Part shown: positions 33,222 to 46,790 of the stretch, piece by piece
How the letters are laid out: each line of letters begins with the position of its first letter
Position numbering within the stretch: the first letter of the stretch is position 1
Notes under the pieces: model-generated
What the model was told of the DNA's origin: nothing
Seen by the model: only the letters and a program-made list of their open reading frames with translations
Databases searched by the model: none
Assembly: GCA_011526585.1 (NCBI GenBank)
Contig: WYBB01000170.1
Coordinates: 20,394-84,393, forward strand
Length of the DNA stretch: 64,000 nucleotides
Direction: 5' to 3'
DNA from: Deltaproteobacteria bacterium
GTDB lineage: Bacteria; Myxococcota_A; UBA9042; PHBI01
Translations under genes and position numbers: made by a program

Positions 33222-33893
33222 ATGACGCGAGGCCCGCTCATGCTCGCGGCGCTCATGCCGTTCCTCCTCGGCGCGCGCTGCGGTCCGAGCCCCCAGGAGG
33301 CCGGCGGCGCCGTGCTCGTCGCCGCGCCGGGCGCCATGCTCGTCGGCGCGCTCCTGCTCTTCGCGCTCTGGCACCTGCACACGCGCGTCGCCCCCCAACC
33401 ACCCTGGTCCTGGCGCCCGCACCTCGTCGCGCTCGGGCTCACGCTCGTCGGCGCCCTCACCACGGCGGTCGCGCTCGCCGACACGCGCGCGATGTTCTGG
33501 GTCGGCGCCGCGCTCTGGCTCTACGGTTGCTCCTACCTCGCGCTCCTTCTCGCGACCTGGCGGATCTGGCTCTTCATCGCGCCGTCCACCGCGTATGGCT
33601 GGGCCTGGATCCCGGTCGCGCTGGCGCAGCTCGTCCCGGCGATCCTCGCCGCGACCGGCACGATCGGCGATCACTGGTCGACCGCGCTCTGGATCTGGCC
33701 GGGCTACTTCGGGATCGCGCTCACCGGGGTCCTCATCGTCGTGCTGATCGAGCCGCTGGTGCGCGCCCGCCGACGCCGCGCCGCCGATCCCCCTCAACCG
33801 CCGAGCGCGGCGACGCCTCACCCGCCGAGCGCGGCGACCCCGACCAGCACACACCCGACGACGCCGGCCGACCAGACCGCGGTCCGCAGGTAG
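33222..33893 (+). CDS. Multi-pass membrane protein of unknown family
   Basis: 223 aa with GGAGG before the ATG. About five hydrophobic segments (near residues 5-17, 28-49, 65-85, 89-111, 120-145, 152-180) and no recognisable motif. The C-terminal 45 residues are Arg-rich then Pro/Ala/Thr-rich (PPSAATP twice) and lie over the 3' end of the convergent MAPEG gene by 76 bp. A 24-nt direct repeat creates the duplicated PPSAATP. I do not recognise the protein. Confidence 0.6.
   Translation: MTRGPLMLAALMPFLLGARCGPSPQEAGGAVLVAAPGAMLVGALLLFALWHLHTRVAPQPPWSWRPHLVALGLTLVGALTTAVALADTRAMFWVGAALWLYGCSYLALLLATWRIWLFIAPSTAYGWAWIPVALAQLVPAILAATGTIGDHWSTALWIWPGYFGIALTGVLIVVLIEPLVRARRRRAADPPQPPSAATPHPPSAATPTSTHPTTPADQTAVRR
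33796..33843. repeat. 24-bp tandem duplication at convergent gene ends
   Basis: CCGCCGAGCGCGGCGAC occurs at 33798 and again at 33822, a 24-base period. One copy is just past the MAPEG stop; the second codes the MAPEG C-terminal residues (antisense). In the plus frame it gives PPSAATP twice. Confidence 0.7.
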
Positions 33894-34219
33894 GGGATCC
33901 CGGCGAGGTAGAGGAACCAGTAGACCAGGCGCGCCCAGAAGAACACCGTCGCGCCGGTCATCGCGAGCTCGGACGGCGCGCCGGCGGCGTGCGCCGCGAC
34001 GATCACCGCGACGAAGATCACCATGTTTTCCAACATGTTGCGCGAGGCACGCTCGGCGCGTGCGACCCACGCCGGCGGCTCGGGAAGCTGCTCGCGGTTG
34101 CCGGCGGCCTGCTTGAAGCCCGCGACGGTCCACAAGCGCAAGCGCATGACCGCGGGCAACATGATCATCGCGAAGGTCAGCGCCGCCGAGAGGACGAGCG
34201 CGAGCGTGGTGGTCATCAT
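33818..34219 (-). CDS. MAPEG family membrane protein
   Basis: 133 aa from the ATG at 34219, which has GGGAGAAA upstream (a TTG at 34240 would add seven residues). Four membrane segments. ARAERASRNMLENMVIFVAVIVAAHA matches the MAPEG signature ERxxxNxxE in helix 2. MAPEG proteins include microsomal glutathione transferases and FLAP-like proteins; bacterial members of this short type are largely uncharacterised, and some bind glutathione. Its 3' end overlaps the plus-strand membrane protein gene. Divergent from the thiolase gene. Confidence 0.85.
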   Translation of the reverse strand: MMTTTLALVLSAALTFAMIMLPAVMRLRLWTVAGFKQAAGNREQLPEPPAWVARAERASRNMLENMVIFVAVIVAAHAAGAPSELAMTGATVFFWARLVYWFLYLAGIPYLRTAVWSAGVVGCVLVGVAALGG

Positions 34220-34264
34220 CGGCTTTCTCCCGGGCTTCAACGACCCCGACAGAGGGGCGAGATC

Positions 34265-34278
34265 GGCCCGCGCGGGCC
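34265..34278. promoter_or_regulatory. Palindrome between divergent MAPEG and thiolase genes
   Basis: GGCCCGCGCGGGCC, a perfect 14-bp palindrome in the 122-bp divergent spacer. Possible operator for one or both genes. A TATGCT hexamer (34292-34297) could be a -10 for the thiolase gene, though I see no matching -35. Confidence 0.35.
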
Positions 34279-34341
34279 ACGCTGGATCGGCTATGCTGGG
34301 TCGGTCCGTCGCGACGGCGCGCAGGTCAGAGCGGAGGTCAG

Positions 34342-35508
34342 GTGAACGCAGTGCATATCATCGGGGTCGGTCAGGTGCCAGTCCGCAAGGACACGCACAC
34401 GCTCGGTCGAGCCCTGGCCGCCGAGGCGGTCGCGCTCGCCCTCGACGACGCCGCGCTCGGCGACGACCAGCCGAGCGCGCTCTTCGTCGGCAACATGATG
34501 AGCGGGATCCTCTGCGATCAGCAGCAGCTCGGCGCGCTCATCGCCGATGAGGCCGGCCTGCGCGGCGTGGAGGCCGCGACCGCCGAGGCCGCCTGCGCCT
34601 CGGGGGCGATGGCCGCGCGCTGGGGGGTCACGGCGATCGCCGCCGGATTGCACCGCGTCGTCGTCGTCTGCGGGGTCGAGCGCATGACCCACACCGCCCG
34701 CGAGGTGACCACGCGCGCCCTCGCCACCGCCTCCGACTGGGCCGCCGAAGGCGGCGCCGGCGAATCTTTCGTGTCGCTCAACGCCAGGCTCATGCGCGCC
34801 TACCGTGAGCGCTACCATACGCGCGACGGGGATTTCGCCGAGCTCGCCCTCGCCGCCCACGACCACGCGCGCGACAACCCCAACGCGCTCTTCCACAAGG
34901 TCGTCACGCGCGACGACTACCTCGCCTCCAAGGTGATCGTCGACCCGGTGCGCCTCTACGACGCCTCGCCGACCTGCGACGGCGCCGCCGCGATCGTGCT
35001 CGCCGACGCCGCCACCGCCGAGGCCCTGCGCCGCGCTGGCAGGCCTACCGTGCGCGTGCGCGGCTCCGCCGTGGCCACCGACGCGCTCGGGCTCGCGCGC
35101 CGCCGCGACCTGCTCTGCCTCGACGGCGTCGTCGCCTCGACCGCCCGCGCGATGGCCGCCGCCGGCATCACCCACGGCGACGTCGACCTCTTCGAGCTGC
35201 ACGACGCCTACACGATCATCTCGACCCTGAGCCTCGAGGGCGCCGGCTTCGCCAAGCCGGGCCAGGGCCTCGCCTTCATCCGCGATGGCCGCATCCGCCG
35301 CGGCGGCGACCTGCCGATCGCCACCATGGGCGGCCTCAAGGCCCGCGGCCACCCGGTCGGCGCCACCGGCGTCTACCAGCTCGTCGAGGCGACGCTGCAG
35401 CTCACCGGCCGCGCCGGCGCCTGCCAGGTCCCGGGGGCCGAGGTCGCGCTCACGCAGAACATCGGCGGCACCGGCGCGACCGTCGTCACGCACGTGCTCA
35501 CCCTGTGA
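34342..35508 (+). CDS. Thiolase (SCP-x / acetyl-CoA acetyltransferase-like)
   Basis: 388 aa. GTG start with GGAGG upstream. Nucleophile Cys85 in EAACASGAMAAR, His in ELHDAYTI, and GGLKARGHPVGATG with the second catalytic His. The C-terminal motif reads ALTQNIGGTGATVV, lacking the CxG catalytic Cys of degradative thiolases such as FadA. That matches the SCP2/SCP-x-like and archaeal-type thiolases (COG0183 / thiolase-like NHD type). These often work with a small DUF35 OB-fold acyl-CoA-binding partner; none is adjacent. Reaction likely acyl-CoA condensation or thiolysis; the chain length is unknown. Confidence 0.85.
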   Translation: MNAVHIIGVGQVPVRKDTHTLGRALAAEAVALALDDAALGDDQPSALFVGNMMSGILCDQQQLGALIADEAGLRGVEAATAEAACASGAMAARWGVTAIAAGLHRVVVVCGVERMTHTAREVTTRALATASDWAAEGGAGESFVSLNARLMRAYRERYHTRDGDFAELALAAHDHARDNPNALFHKVVTRDDYLASKVIVDPVRLYDASPTCDGAAAIVLADAATAEALRRAGRPTVRVRGSAVATDALGLARRRDLLCLDGVVASTARAMAAAGITHGDVDLFELHDAYTIISTLSLEGAGFAKPGQGLAFIRDGRIRRGGDLPIATMGGLKARGHPVGATGVYQLVEATLQLTGRAGACQVPGAEVALTQNIGGTGATVVTHVLTL

Positions 35509-35512
35509 CGCA

Positions 35513-35528
35513 CCGCGCTATCACGCGG
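35513..35528. terminator. Small hairpin between convergent stops
   Basis: CCGCG, loop CTATCA, CGCGG, in the 37 bp between the thiolase stop (35508) and the kinase-activator stop (35546). Weak; no T-tract. Confidence 0.3.
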
Positions 35529-35545
35529 CAACCCACGCTCGCGCG

Positions 35546-40654
<5,109 letters not shown>

Positions 40655-40757
40655 GGGGCGGCACACTACACCGAACTTGAATGCGCCGGTCGAATATGGG
40701 AATGCTCGCCCCGGCACGCCCGCTCTTGCGGCCGTGCCCGTCCCCTTCGCGAGGAAG

Positions 40758-41957
40758 ATGCAGAGACCTCTCGTACCGCTCGCCCTGCTCGTCGTCGCGC
40801 TCGCGCTCGCTCCGGCCGTCGCGCCGAGCCCGGCCCGCGCTGAACCGCACACCGTGCGCCGCGGCGAGACCCTCGGCGGCATCAGCCGGCGCTATGGCTG
40901 CAAGCTCGCGGACATCAAACGTGAAAACGGCCTGCGCGGCGACGTGATCCGCGCCGGCCAGAAGCTCGACCTGCCCGAGTCCTGCACCCGCGTCCTGCCC
41001 GACGCGGACGCACCGAAGAATAAGAAGAAGACCCTCGTGCACGAGGTGCTCGCCGGCGAGACGATCGAGGAGATCGCGCTGCGCTACGGCATGCCGCTCG
41101 AGGCGCTGACGAAGAAGAATGCGCGCGTGCTCAAGAAGGGCCTCAAGCCGGGGCTCAAGCTCAAGGTCGAGACCGTGCAGGGCGAGCGCGCGCAGCGCAA
41201 GATCGCCTACACCATCGAGGCCGGCGACACGCTCGGCGCCATCGCGCGCCGCTTCGGCGTGAGCCTGAAGGATCTCAAGCGCATGAACCCGCGCAAGGAT
41301 CCCGACCGCCTGCGCATCGGCGATCGCCTGGTGATCTACAAGGAGGGTCCGTCGCCGAGCCAGGCCGTCGGCCGCCCCCAGCGTGGCCGCCTCGTCGACG
41401 GCGAGCACTTCAAGGACGTGCCCGGGACCTTCTTGCGCAGGCCCGATCTCACCTGGGGCACCAACGAGACGGTGCGCGCCCTCAAGGCCGCCATCGCCGA
41501 GGTGCGCCGCAAGCACCGCGGCGTGCACGACCTCGTCATCGGCGACATCTCGCGCAAGGACGGCGGCTTCCTCGCGCCGCACAAGTCCCACCAGAGCGGC
41601 CTCGACGTCGACATCGGCTTCTACTTCAAGGGCCAGAAGAAGCATGGCCCGCGCTCCTTCCCCGACGCCACCCGCGTCGCGCTCGATCTCGAAGCGACCT
41701 GGGATCTCGTCCTCGCGCTGGTCGGCCCGAGTGAAGACGCCTCCAACGTCGAGTACATGTTCATCGGCTACCCGGTGCAGAAGAAGCTCTACGACTACGC
41801 CAGGGAAAAGGGTGTGCCCGAGTCCAAGCTCGCCTGGATCTTCCAATATCCGCGCGGCTCACGCGCGATGCGCGGCCTCGTCCGCCACGAGCCCGGCCAC
41901 ACCAACCACATCCATATCCGCTTCAAGTGTCCCAGCGGCGACGTCGCCTGCCTCTGA
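40758..41957 (+). CDS. LysM-containing M74 murein endopeptidase (MepA-like)
   Basis: 399 aa. The signal peptide is ALALAPAVAPSPARAE (cleavage after ARA). Three LysM repeats follow, at about residues 29-75, 93-137 and 150-195 (HTVRRGETLGGISRRYG, HEVLAGETIEEIALRYG, YTIEAGDTLGAIARRFG). The C-terminal MepA-type zinc endopeptidase domain has HKSHQSGLDVDIGF (first His and Asp ligands) and HEPGHTNHIHIRF (HxH). Such enzymes cleave D-Ala-mDAP crosslinks in peptidoglycan. ATG at 40758 with GAGGAAG closely upstream; an upstream in-frame ATG (40653) would bury the signal peptide. Divergent from the giant kinase-activator gene with 103 bp between starts. Confidence 0.92.
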   Translation: MQRPLVPLALLVVALALAPAVAPSPARAEPHTVRRGETLGGISRRYGCKLADIKRENGLRGDVIRAGQKLDLPESCTRVLPDADAPKNKKKTLVHEVLAGETIEEIALRYGMPLEALTKKNARVLKKGLKPGLKLKVETVQGERAQRKIAYTIEAGDTLGAIARRFGVSLKDLKRMNPRKDPDRLRIGDRLVIYKEGPSPSQAVGRPQRGRLVDGEHFKDVPGTFLRRPDLTWGTNETVRALKAAIAEVRRKHRGVHDLVIGDISRKDGGFLAPHKSHQSGLDVDIGFYFKGQKKHGPRSFPDATRVALDLEATWDLVLALVGPSEDASNVEYMFIGYPVQKKLYDYAREKGVPESKLAWIFQYPRGSRAMRGLVRHEPGHTNHIHIRFKCPSGDVACL

Positions 41958-41965
41958 GCCAGCCT

Positions 41966-41997
41966 CAGCGGGAGCGCGTCGCAGGGACGCCCCGCTG
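41966..41997. terminator. Hairpin between the LysM/M74 and nadA genes
   Basis: CAGCGGG and CCCGCTG, 7-bp perfect arms with an 18-base loop that can pair further (GCG/CGC). It fills the 41 bp between convergent stops (41957 and 41999), so it likely serves both. Confidence 0.5.
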
Positions 41998-41998
41998 C

Positions 41999-43390
41999 TC
42001 AGCCGCCGCGCGCCGCCTCGGTCAGCTCGATCATGCGCTCGAGCGCCTTCTTCGCGTCGCGCCGGATCTCCTCCTGTGAGCGCGGGTCGAGGCGCTCGCG
42101 CCAGCCGGTGCTCTCGTCGACCGCGTCGCCCGCGAGCACGCGGTTGAGCTCGGGCGCCCTGCCCTTCGACAAGAGATCGACGAGGCCGACGAGGTGCGGC
42201 GGGTCGTTGCGCGACATCGTCGCGCAGCCGCAGCCCATCGCCGCGAAGCGCGGGTCGGGGATGTCGGCCAGGTGCACGACGGTCACGCCGCGCGCCGCCG
42301 CCAGGTCCTGCGCGTTCCTGACGAAGTGCCCCTCGGTGCCGATCGCCAGCTTCGCGCCGGGCGCGGCGTCGAGCACCGCGTTCCAGAGGTAGCTCGTCGA
42401 GCCGTAGCCGTCGGCCGCCTCGACGACCTCCCACGTCGATTCGGGATGCACCAGCACGCGGTAGTCGCGCTCCTGCCAGTAGCGCACGTGCGCGGGCTCG
42501 AAGATCGTGTGCACGCCGCAAAACGACCCCCACAACACCAGCTCCGCCGCGTCCAGGCGGGCGAGCTCCTCCTGCGTGAGCATCGCCATGCGCCGGCGCG
42601 CGCCCTCCCAGCCGCCCGGCCACTCGACCATGCGCTCGGGCGCGATCCCGACCGCGCGCCCCGAGTTCTCGCCGAGGTGCCGGTCGGGGATGAAGAGGAT
42701 CTTCTTCTTCTGTTGGCGCGCCCAGCGCATGATCACCTGCGCGTTCGACGAGGTGCAGACCGCGCCGCCGGTCTGGCCGGCCAGCGCCTTCACCCGCCCC
42801 GACGCGTTCATGTAGACGATCGCCAGGAGCTCGTCGCCGTAACGCGCGTGCAGCTCGCGGAAGACCGGCAGGACCATGTCCTCCTTGGCCAGCGCCTCCA
42901 TCGTACAGCCGGACTTCGGGTTGGTGATCCACACCGACTGGTGCTCGTGCTTCAGGAGCGCGATCGTCTCGGCCATGAAGTGCACCGCCGACTCGACGAA
43001 GTGGGTCTTGCCCGGGTTCTTCACCGCCTGCAGCGCGAGCTGGTAGCTGTCGGCGATGAAGCCGCCGTAGCGCTCGACCAGCTTGACGATCTCGCCGCCC
43101 ATGTAGAAGTGCGCGAGCAGCATCACCGAGTCGCCGAGCCGCTCCAGCGCCGGCACCAGGTAGCCGTCCATCCACGGCAGCACCGTCTCGGGCGTGCGGT
43201 CCGGCAGCGCGAGGTACTCCTCGGCGTAGGGCTTGAGCTCCTCCTGATACCAGTCGATCGGCAGGTCGGTCTGGCAGATCGGCAGGCCCGGCGTGAGCCG
43301 GATCCCCGACCCGCGCATGCTCTGGTCGACCACCACCTCGCGCCCGGGGTGCAGCTCCGCCCTCGAGAATCCATCGGCGATCGCGCTCAT
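41999..43390 (-). CDS. nadA: Quinolinate synthase
   Basis: 463 aa. Condenses iminoaspartate with dihydroxyacetone phosphate to quinolinate on a [4Fe-4S] cluster. ATG at 43388-43390 with GAGAGAGGG upstream. Core motifs: LAHFYM, FMAETIALLK, SGCTMEA (Cys162), PDRHLG, WGSFCGVH (Cys291), VHPEST, GSTSYL and GCGCATMSRND (Cys387/389, the third ligand probably Cys389). It is about 115 residues longer than E. coli NadA: an N-terminal extension (about 50 more residues) and an insertion around 250-285. It is divergent from a COG0523 GTPase with 151 bp between starts. nadB and nadC are not here. Confidence 0.93.
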   Translation of the reverse strand: MSAIADGFSRAELHPGREVVVDQSMRGSGIRLTPGLPICQTDLPIDWYQEELKPYAEEYLALPDRTPETVLPWMDGYLVPALERLGDSVMLLAHFYMGGEIVKLVERYGGFIADSYQLALQAVKNPGKTHFVESAVHFMAETIALLKHEHQSVWITNPKSGCTMEALAKEDMVLPVFRELHARYGDELLAIVYMNASGRVKALAGQTGGAVCTSSNAQVIMRWARQQKKKILFIPDRHLGENSGRAVGIAPERMVEWPGGWEGARRRMAMLTQEELARLDAAELVLWGSFCGVHTIFEPAHVRYWQERDYRVLVHPESTWEVVEAADGYGSTSYLWNAVLDAAPGAKLAIGTEGHFVRNAQDLAAARGVTVVHLADIPDPRFAAMGCGCATMSRNDPPHLVGLVDLLSKGRAPELNRVLAGDAVDESTGWRERLDPRSQEEIRRDAKKALERMIELTEAARGG

Positions 43391-43541
43391 CGTACCCTCT
43401 CTCCTCGGTCGCAGGCCGTCGTCGCGCGCAACAATGCGCCCGCCCTCGCGCGCGGGCAACCCGGAAGCGCCACGTGCCCGGCGGCGACGAAGCGGGTGCG
43501 CCCGGCGCGACGTGGTGATAGGCTCCGCCGACGGAGGACGC

Positions 43542-44507
43542 ATGGCGGTTCAGCTTCAGATCGTGACGGGCTTTCTCGGGTCGGGCAAGACGACGCTCGT
43601 ACGCCACCTGATCGAGGGCCCCGGCGAGGTCTCGACCGGCGTCGTCGTCGGCGAGTTCGCCGAGGAGGGCTTCGACGGGCGCATGATCGAGGCCTCCGGC
43701 GCGACCGTGCGCCAGATCTCCGCCTCGGGGGTCGGCCAGGGCGCCAAGAGCTATCTGCCCGCCACGCGCTCCTTCGTCGACGAGGGCCGCTTCACGCGCG
43801 TCATCCTCGAGACCTCGGGCGTCACCGAGATCGCGCGCGTCACCGAGGAGCTCTGGTCCGACCCGATCATCCGCAAGAACGCGATCTTCTCGCCGACGAT
43901 CGTCGTCGTCGACGCCGGCGCCTTCCACGCGCACGACCAGTACTTCGCCGCGCAGTTCTGGGCGCAGCTCGACGTCGCCGACATCGTCGCCGTCAACAAG
44001 ACCGACAAGGTCCCGGGCGAGCGCCTCGACCTCATCAAGCAGCGCATCCTCGAGCGCAACCCCGAGGCGCGCGTGCAGTTCACCTACCAGGGCCAGATCC
44101 ACCGCCCGACCGCGCTCTCCGTCCCCTACGAGGGCTTCACCCCGCGCGCGATGCGCGCCAACTGGAGCGGTGTGCTGCCGCCGGACTTCGAGGCCTTCGT
44201 CTACCGCTCCGAGCAGGTCTGCTTCGAGCAGGTGCGCTTCGGCCACATCCTCCTGAACCTCCCCGGCGGCAGCGTCGCCCGCTTCAAGGGCGTCCTGCGC
44301 TGCTGGGACAAGGCCTACTGCATCAACGGCATGCCCGGCCAGCTCGACTGGGACAACACCCCGGTCACCGGCGACACGCGCATCGCCTTCATCGGGCTCG
44401 ACCTCAAGCACCGCGAGGAGACGATCACGCGCGCGCTCGACGCCGAGCTGCAGAACCAGCGCGACGAGGTCCGCCGCGAAAACGAAGCCCGCCGCCAGCT
44501 CCGCTGA
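43542..44507 (+). CDS. COG0523/CobW-family GTPase lacking CxCC
   Basis: 321 aa G3E GTPase. GGAGG before the ATG. Walker A TGFLGSGKTT (residues 9-18), G3-like ETSGVTE and NKTDK (G4) are present. In classical members of the family the loop after the first switch carries CxCC, used for metal binding. Here that loop reads VRQISASGVGQGAKS with no Cys at all. The CobW C-terminal domain has GHILLNLPGG...GVLRCWDKAYCINGMPGQLDWDN, so Cys and His residues are present there. A metallochaperone role (Zn, Co, Fe) is typical of the family but doubtful here. Divergent from nadA, same strand as the aldo-keto reductase 29 bp downstream. Confidence 0.85.
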   Translation: MAVQLQIVTGFLGSGKTTLVRHLIEGPGEVSTGVVVGEFAEEGFDGRMIEASGATVRQISASGVGQGAKSYLPATRSFVDEGRFTRVILETSGVTEIARVTEELWSDPIIRKNAIFSPTIVVVDAGAFHAHDQYFAAQFWAQLDVADIVAVNKTDKVPGERLDLIKQRILERNPEARVQFTYQGQIHRPTALSVPYEGFTPRAMRANWSGVLPPDFEAFVYRSEQVCFEQVRFGHILLNLPGGSVARFKGVLRCWDKAYCINGMPGQLDWDNTPVTGDTRIAFIGLDLKHREETITRALDAELQNQRDEVRRENEARRQLR

Positions 44508-44536
44508 GCGCCGCGCACGACCCGGAGACGAGCGCC

Positions 44537-45562
<1,026 letters not shown>

Positions 45563-45592
45563 CGCGCGCCTCCCCAGACCAAGACAGACGCC

Positions 45593-46519
45593 ATGCCCAC
45601 GACCCCGATCATCGGCCAAGCCCCTCCCCACTCCGCCGCATCCTCCGCGCAGGCCGCGCGCCACGTCATCGACGTCAGCGAGCAGACCTTCGAGCTCGAG
45701 GTGATCGAGGCGAGCTTCGATCGCCCGATCGTCATCGACTTCTGGGCGGCGTGGTGCGGCCCGTGCAAGCAGCTCTCGCCGGTGCTCGAGGGTCTCGCCG
45801 CCGAGGGCGGCGGCCAGTGGCGCCTCGCCAAGATCGACGTCGACCAGGCGCCGCGCCTGGCGCAGTACTTCCAGGCGCAGTCGATCCCGATGGTGCTGGC
45901 GATCTTCCAGGGCCAGCTTCTCTCGCAGTTCACCGGCGCGCTGCCCAAGCGCGAGGTCGAACGCTGGCTCGCCGAGGTCTTCAAGCGCGGCGGCCTCGAG
46001 CTCAAGAAGCTCGTCGCGCCCGAGGCCCCCAAGGATCCCGACAAGGCGATCGCCTTCTATCGCCAGCGCCTGAAAGAGCGCGCCGACGACAACAAGGCCA
46101 GGCTCGCGCTCGGAAAGCTCCTCATGACCCGCGGTGAGGTCGCCGAGGCCGACAAGCTCCTCGGCGAGATCCCGTTCTCCGCGCCGGAGCACGGGGCCGC
46201 CATGGCGGCGCTGGCGCTGAAGGAGCTCATCGCCGAGATCGGCCAGGCCGGCGGCGAGGCCGCGATCCGCGAGCGGCTCGCGCAAGCGCCCGACGATCTC
46301 GACCTCGCCTACTTCGGGGCCCTGGTCGAGGGCACCGGCGGACGCTTCGCTCCGGCGCTCGGGATCCTCGTCGACCAGATCGCGCTGTCGGCCGCGCGCA
46401 TCACGCCCGAGCAGAAGACACGCGCGAAGAAGGCGGCGGCGATGCTGCTCGAGGCGGCCGGCCGCGGCGACCCCGCAGTCGAAGCCGAGCGCAAGCGCCT
46501 GACGCGCCTCCTGTTCTGA
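45593..46519 (+). CDS. Thioredoxin-domain chaperone (CnoX/YbbN-like)
   Basis: 308 aa. Thioredoxin fold with CGPC (Cys55, Cys58) in WAAWCGPCKQLSPV at residues 22-130, then a helical TPR-type C-terminal domain (about 150-305), as in E. coli CnoX (YbbN). CnoX holds chlorine-damaged proteins and hands them to GroEL; its E. coli form has a redox-inactive SxxC-type site, but here both Cys are present, so it may also be redox active. ATG 31 bp after the aldo-keto reductase stop, same strand. Confidence 0.88.
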   Translation: MPTTPIIGQAPPHSAASSAQAARHVIDVSEQTFELEVIEASFDRPIVIDFWAAWCGPCKQLSPVLEGLAAEGGGQWRLAKIDVDQAPRLAQYFQAQSIPMVLAIFQGQLLSQFTGALPKREVERWLAEVFKRGGLELKKLVAPEAPKDPDKAIAFYRQRLKERADDNKARLALGKLLMTRGEVAEADKLLGEIPFSAPEHGAAMAALALKELIAEIGQAGGEAAIRERLAQAPDDLDLAYFGALVEGTGGRFAPALGILVDQIALSAARITPEQKTRAKKAAAMLLEAAGRGDPAVEAERKRLTRLLF

Positions 46520-46790
46520 GAGCTCCCTCAACCGGCCCCCTCCGTCCGGACCGCGCGCACGGCCCGCCGGGTTACCGACGCCGCCCGCCACCGGCAATGG
46601 TGACCCCAGGTTAAGCCCGCCTCGGCCCCGCACACGCGTGACGTCACCGCGACACTGCCCTAAAGTTTTGGTGGAGAGCGGCCGACAGGGCTCCTGGTCG
46701 CTCTGGATCCGCAGATCCGATTCGCTCCGGCCAACCGGCCGGACCTGGACCCAACGTCGTGGCGCTTGCGGGCAGAGCACGGGGGCAAAC
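46520..46790. promoter_or_regulatory. Intergenic region upstream of the FGE-like lipoprotein gene
   Basis: 271 bp without a gene. It contains a 10-bp palindrome GTGACGTCAC (46638-46647) and, about 15 bases later, an AT-rich patch CTAAAGTTTTGG that could hold a -10. No obvious -35. It must contain the promoter of the gene that starts at 46791. Confidence 0.4.
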
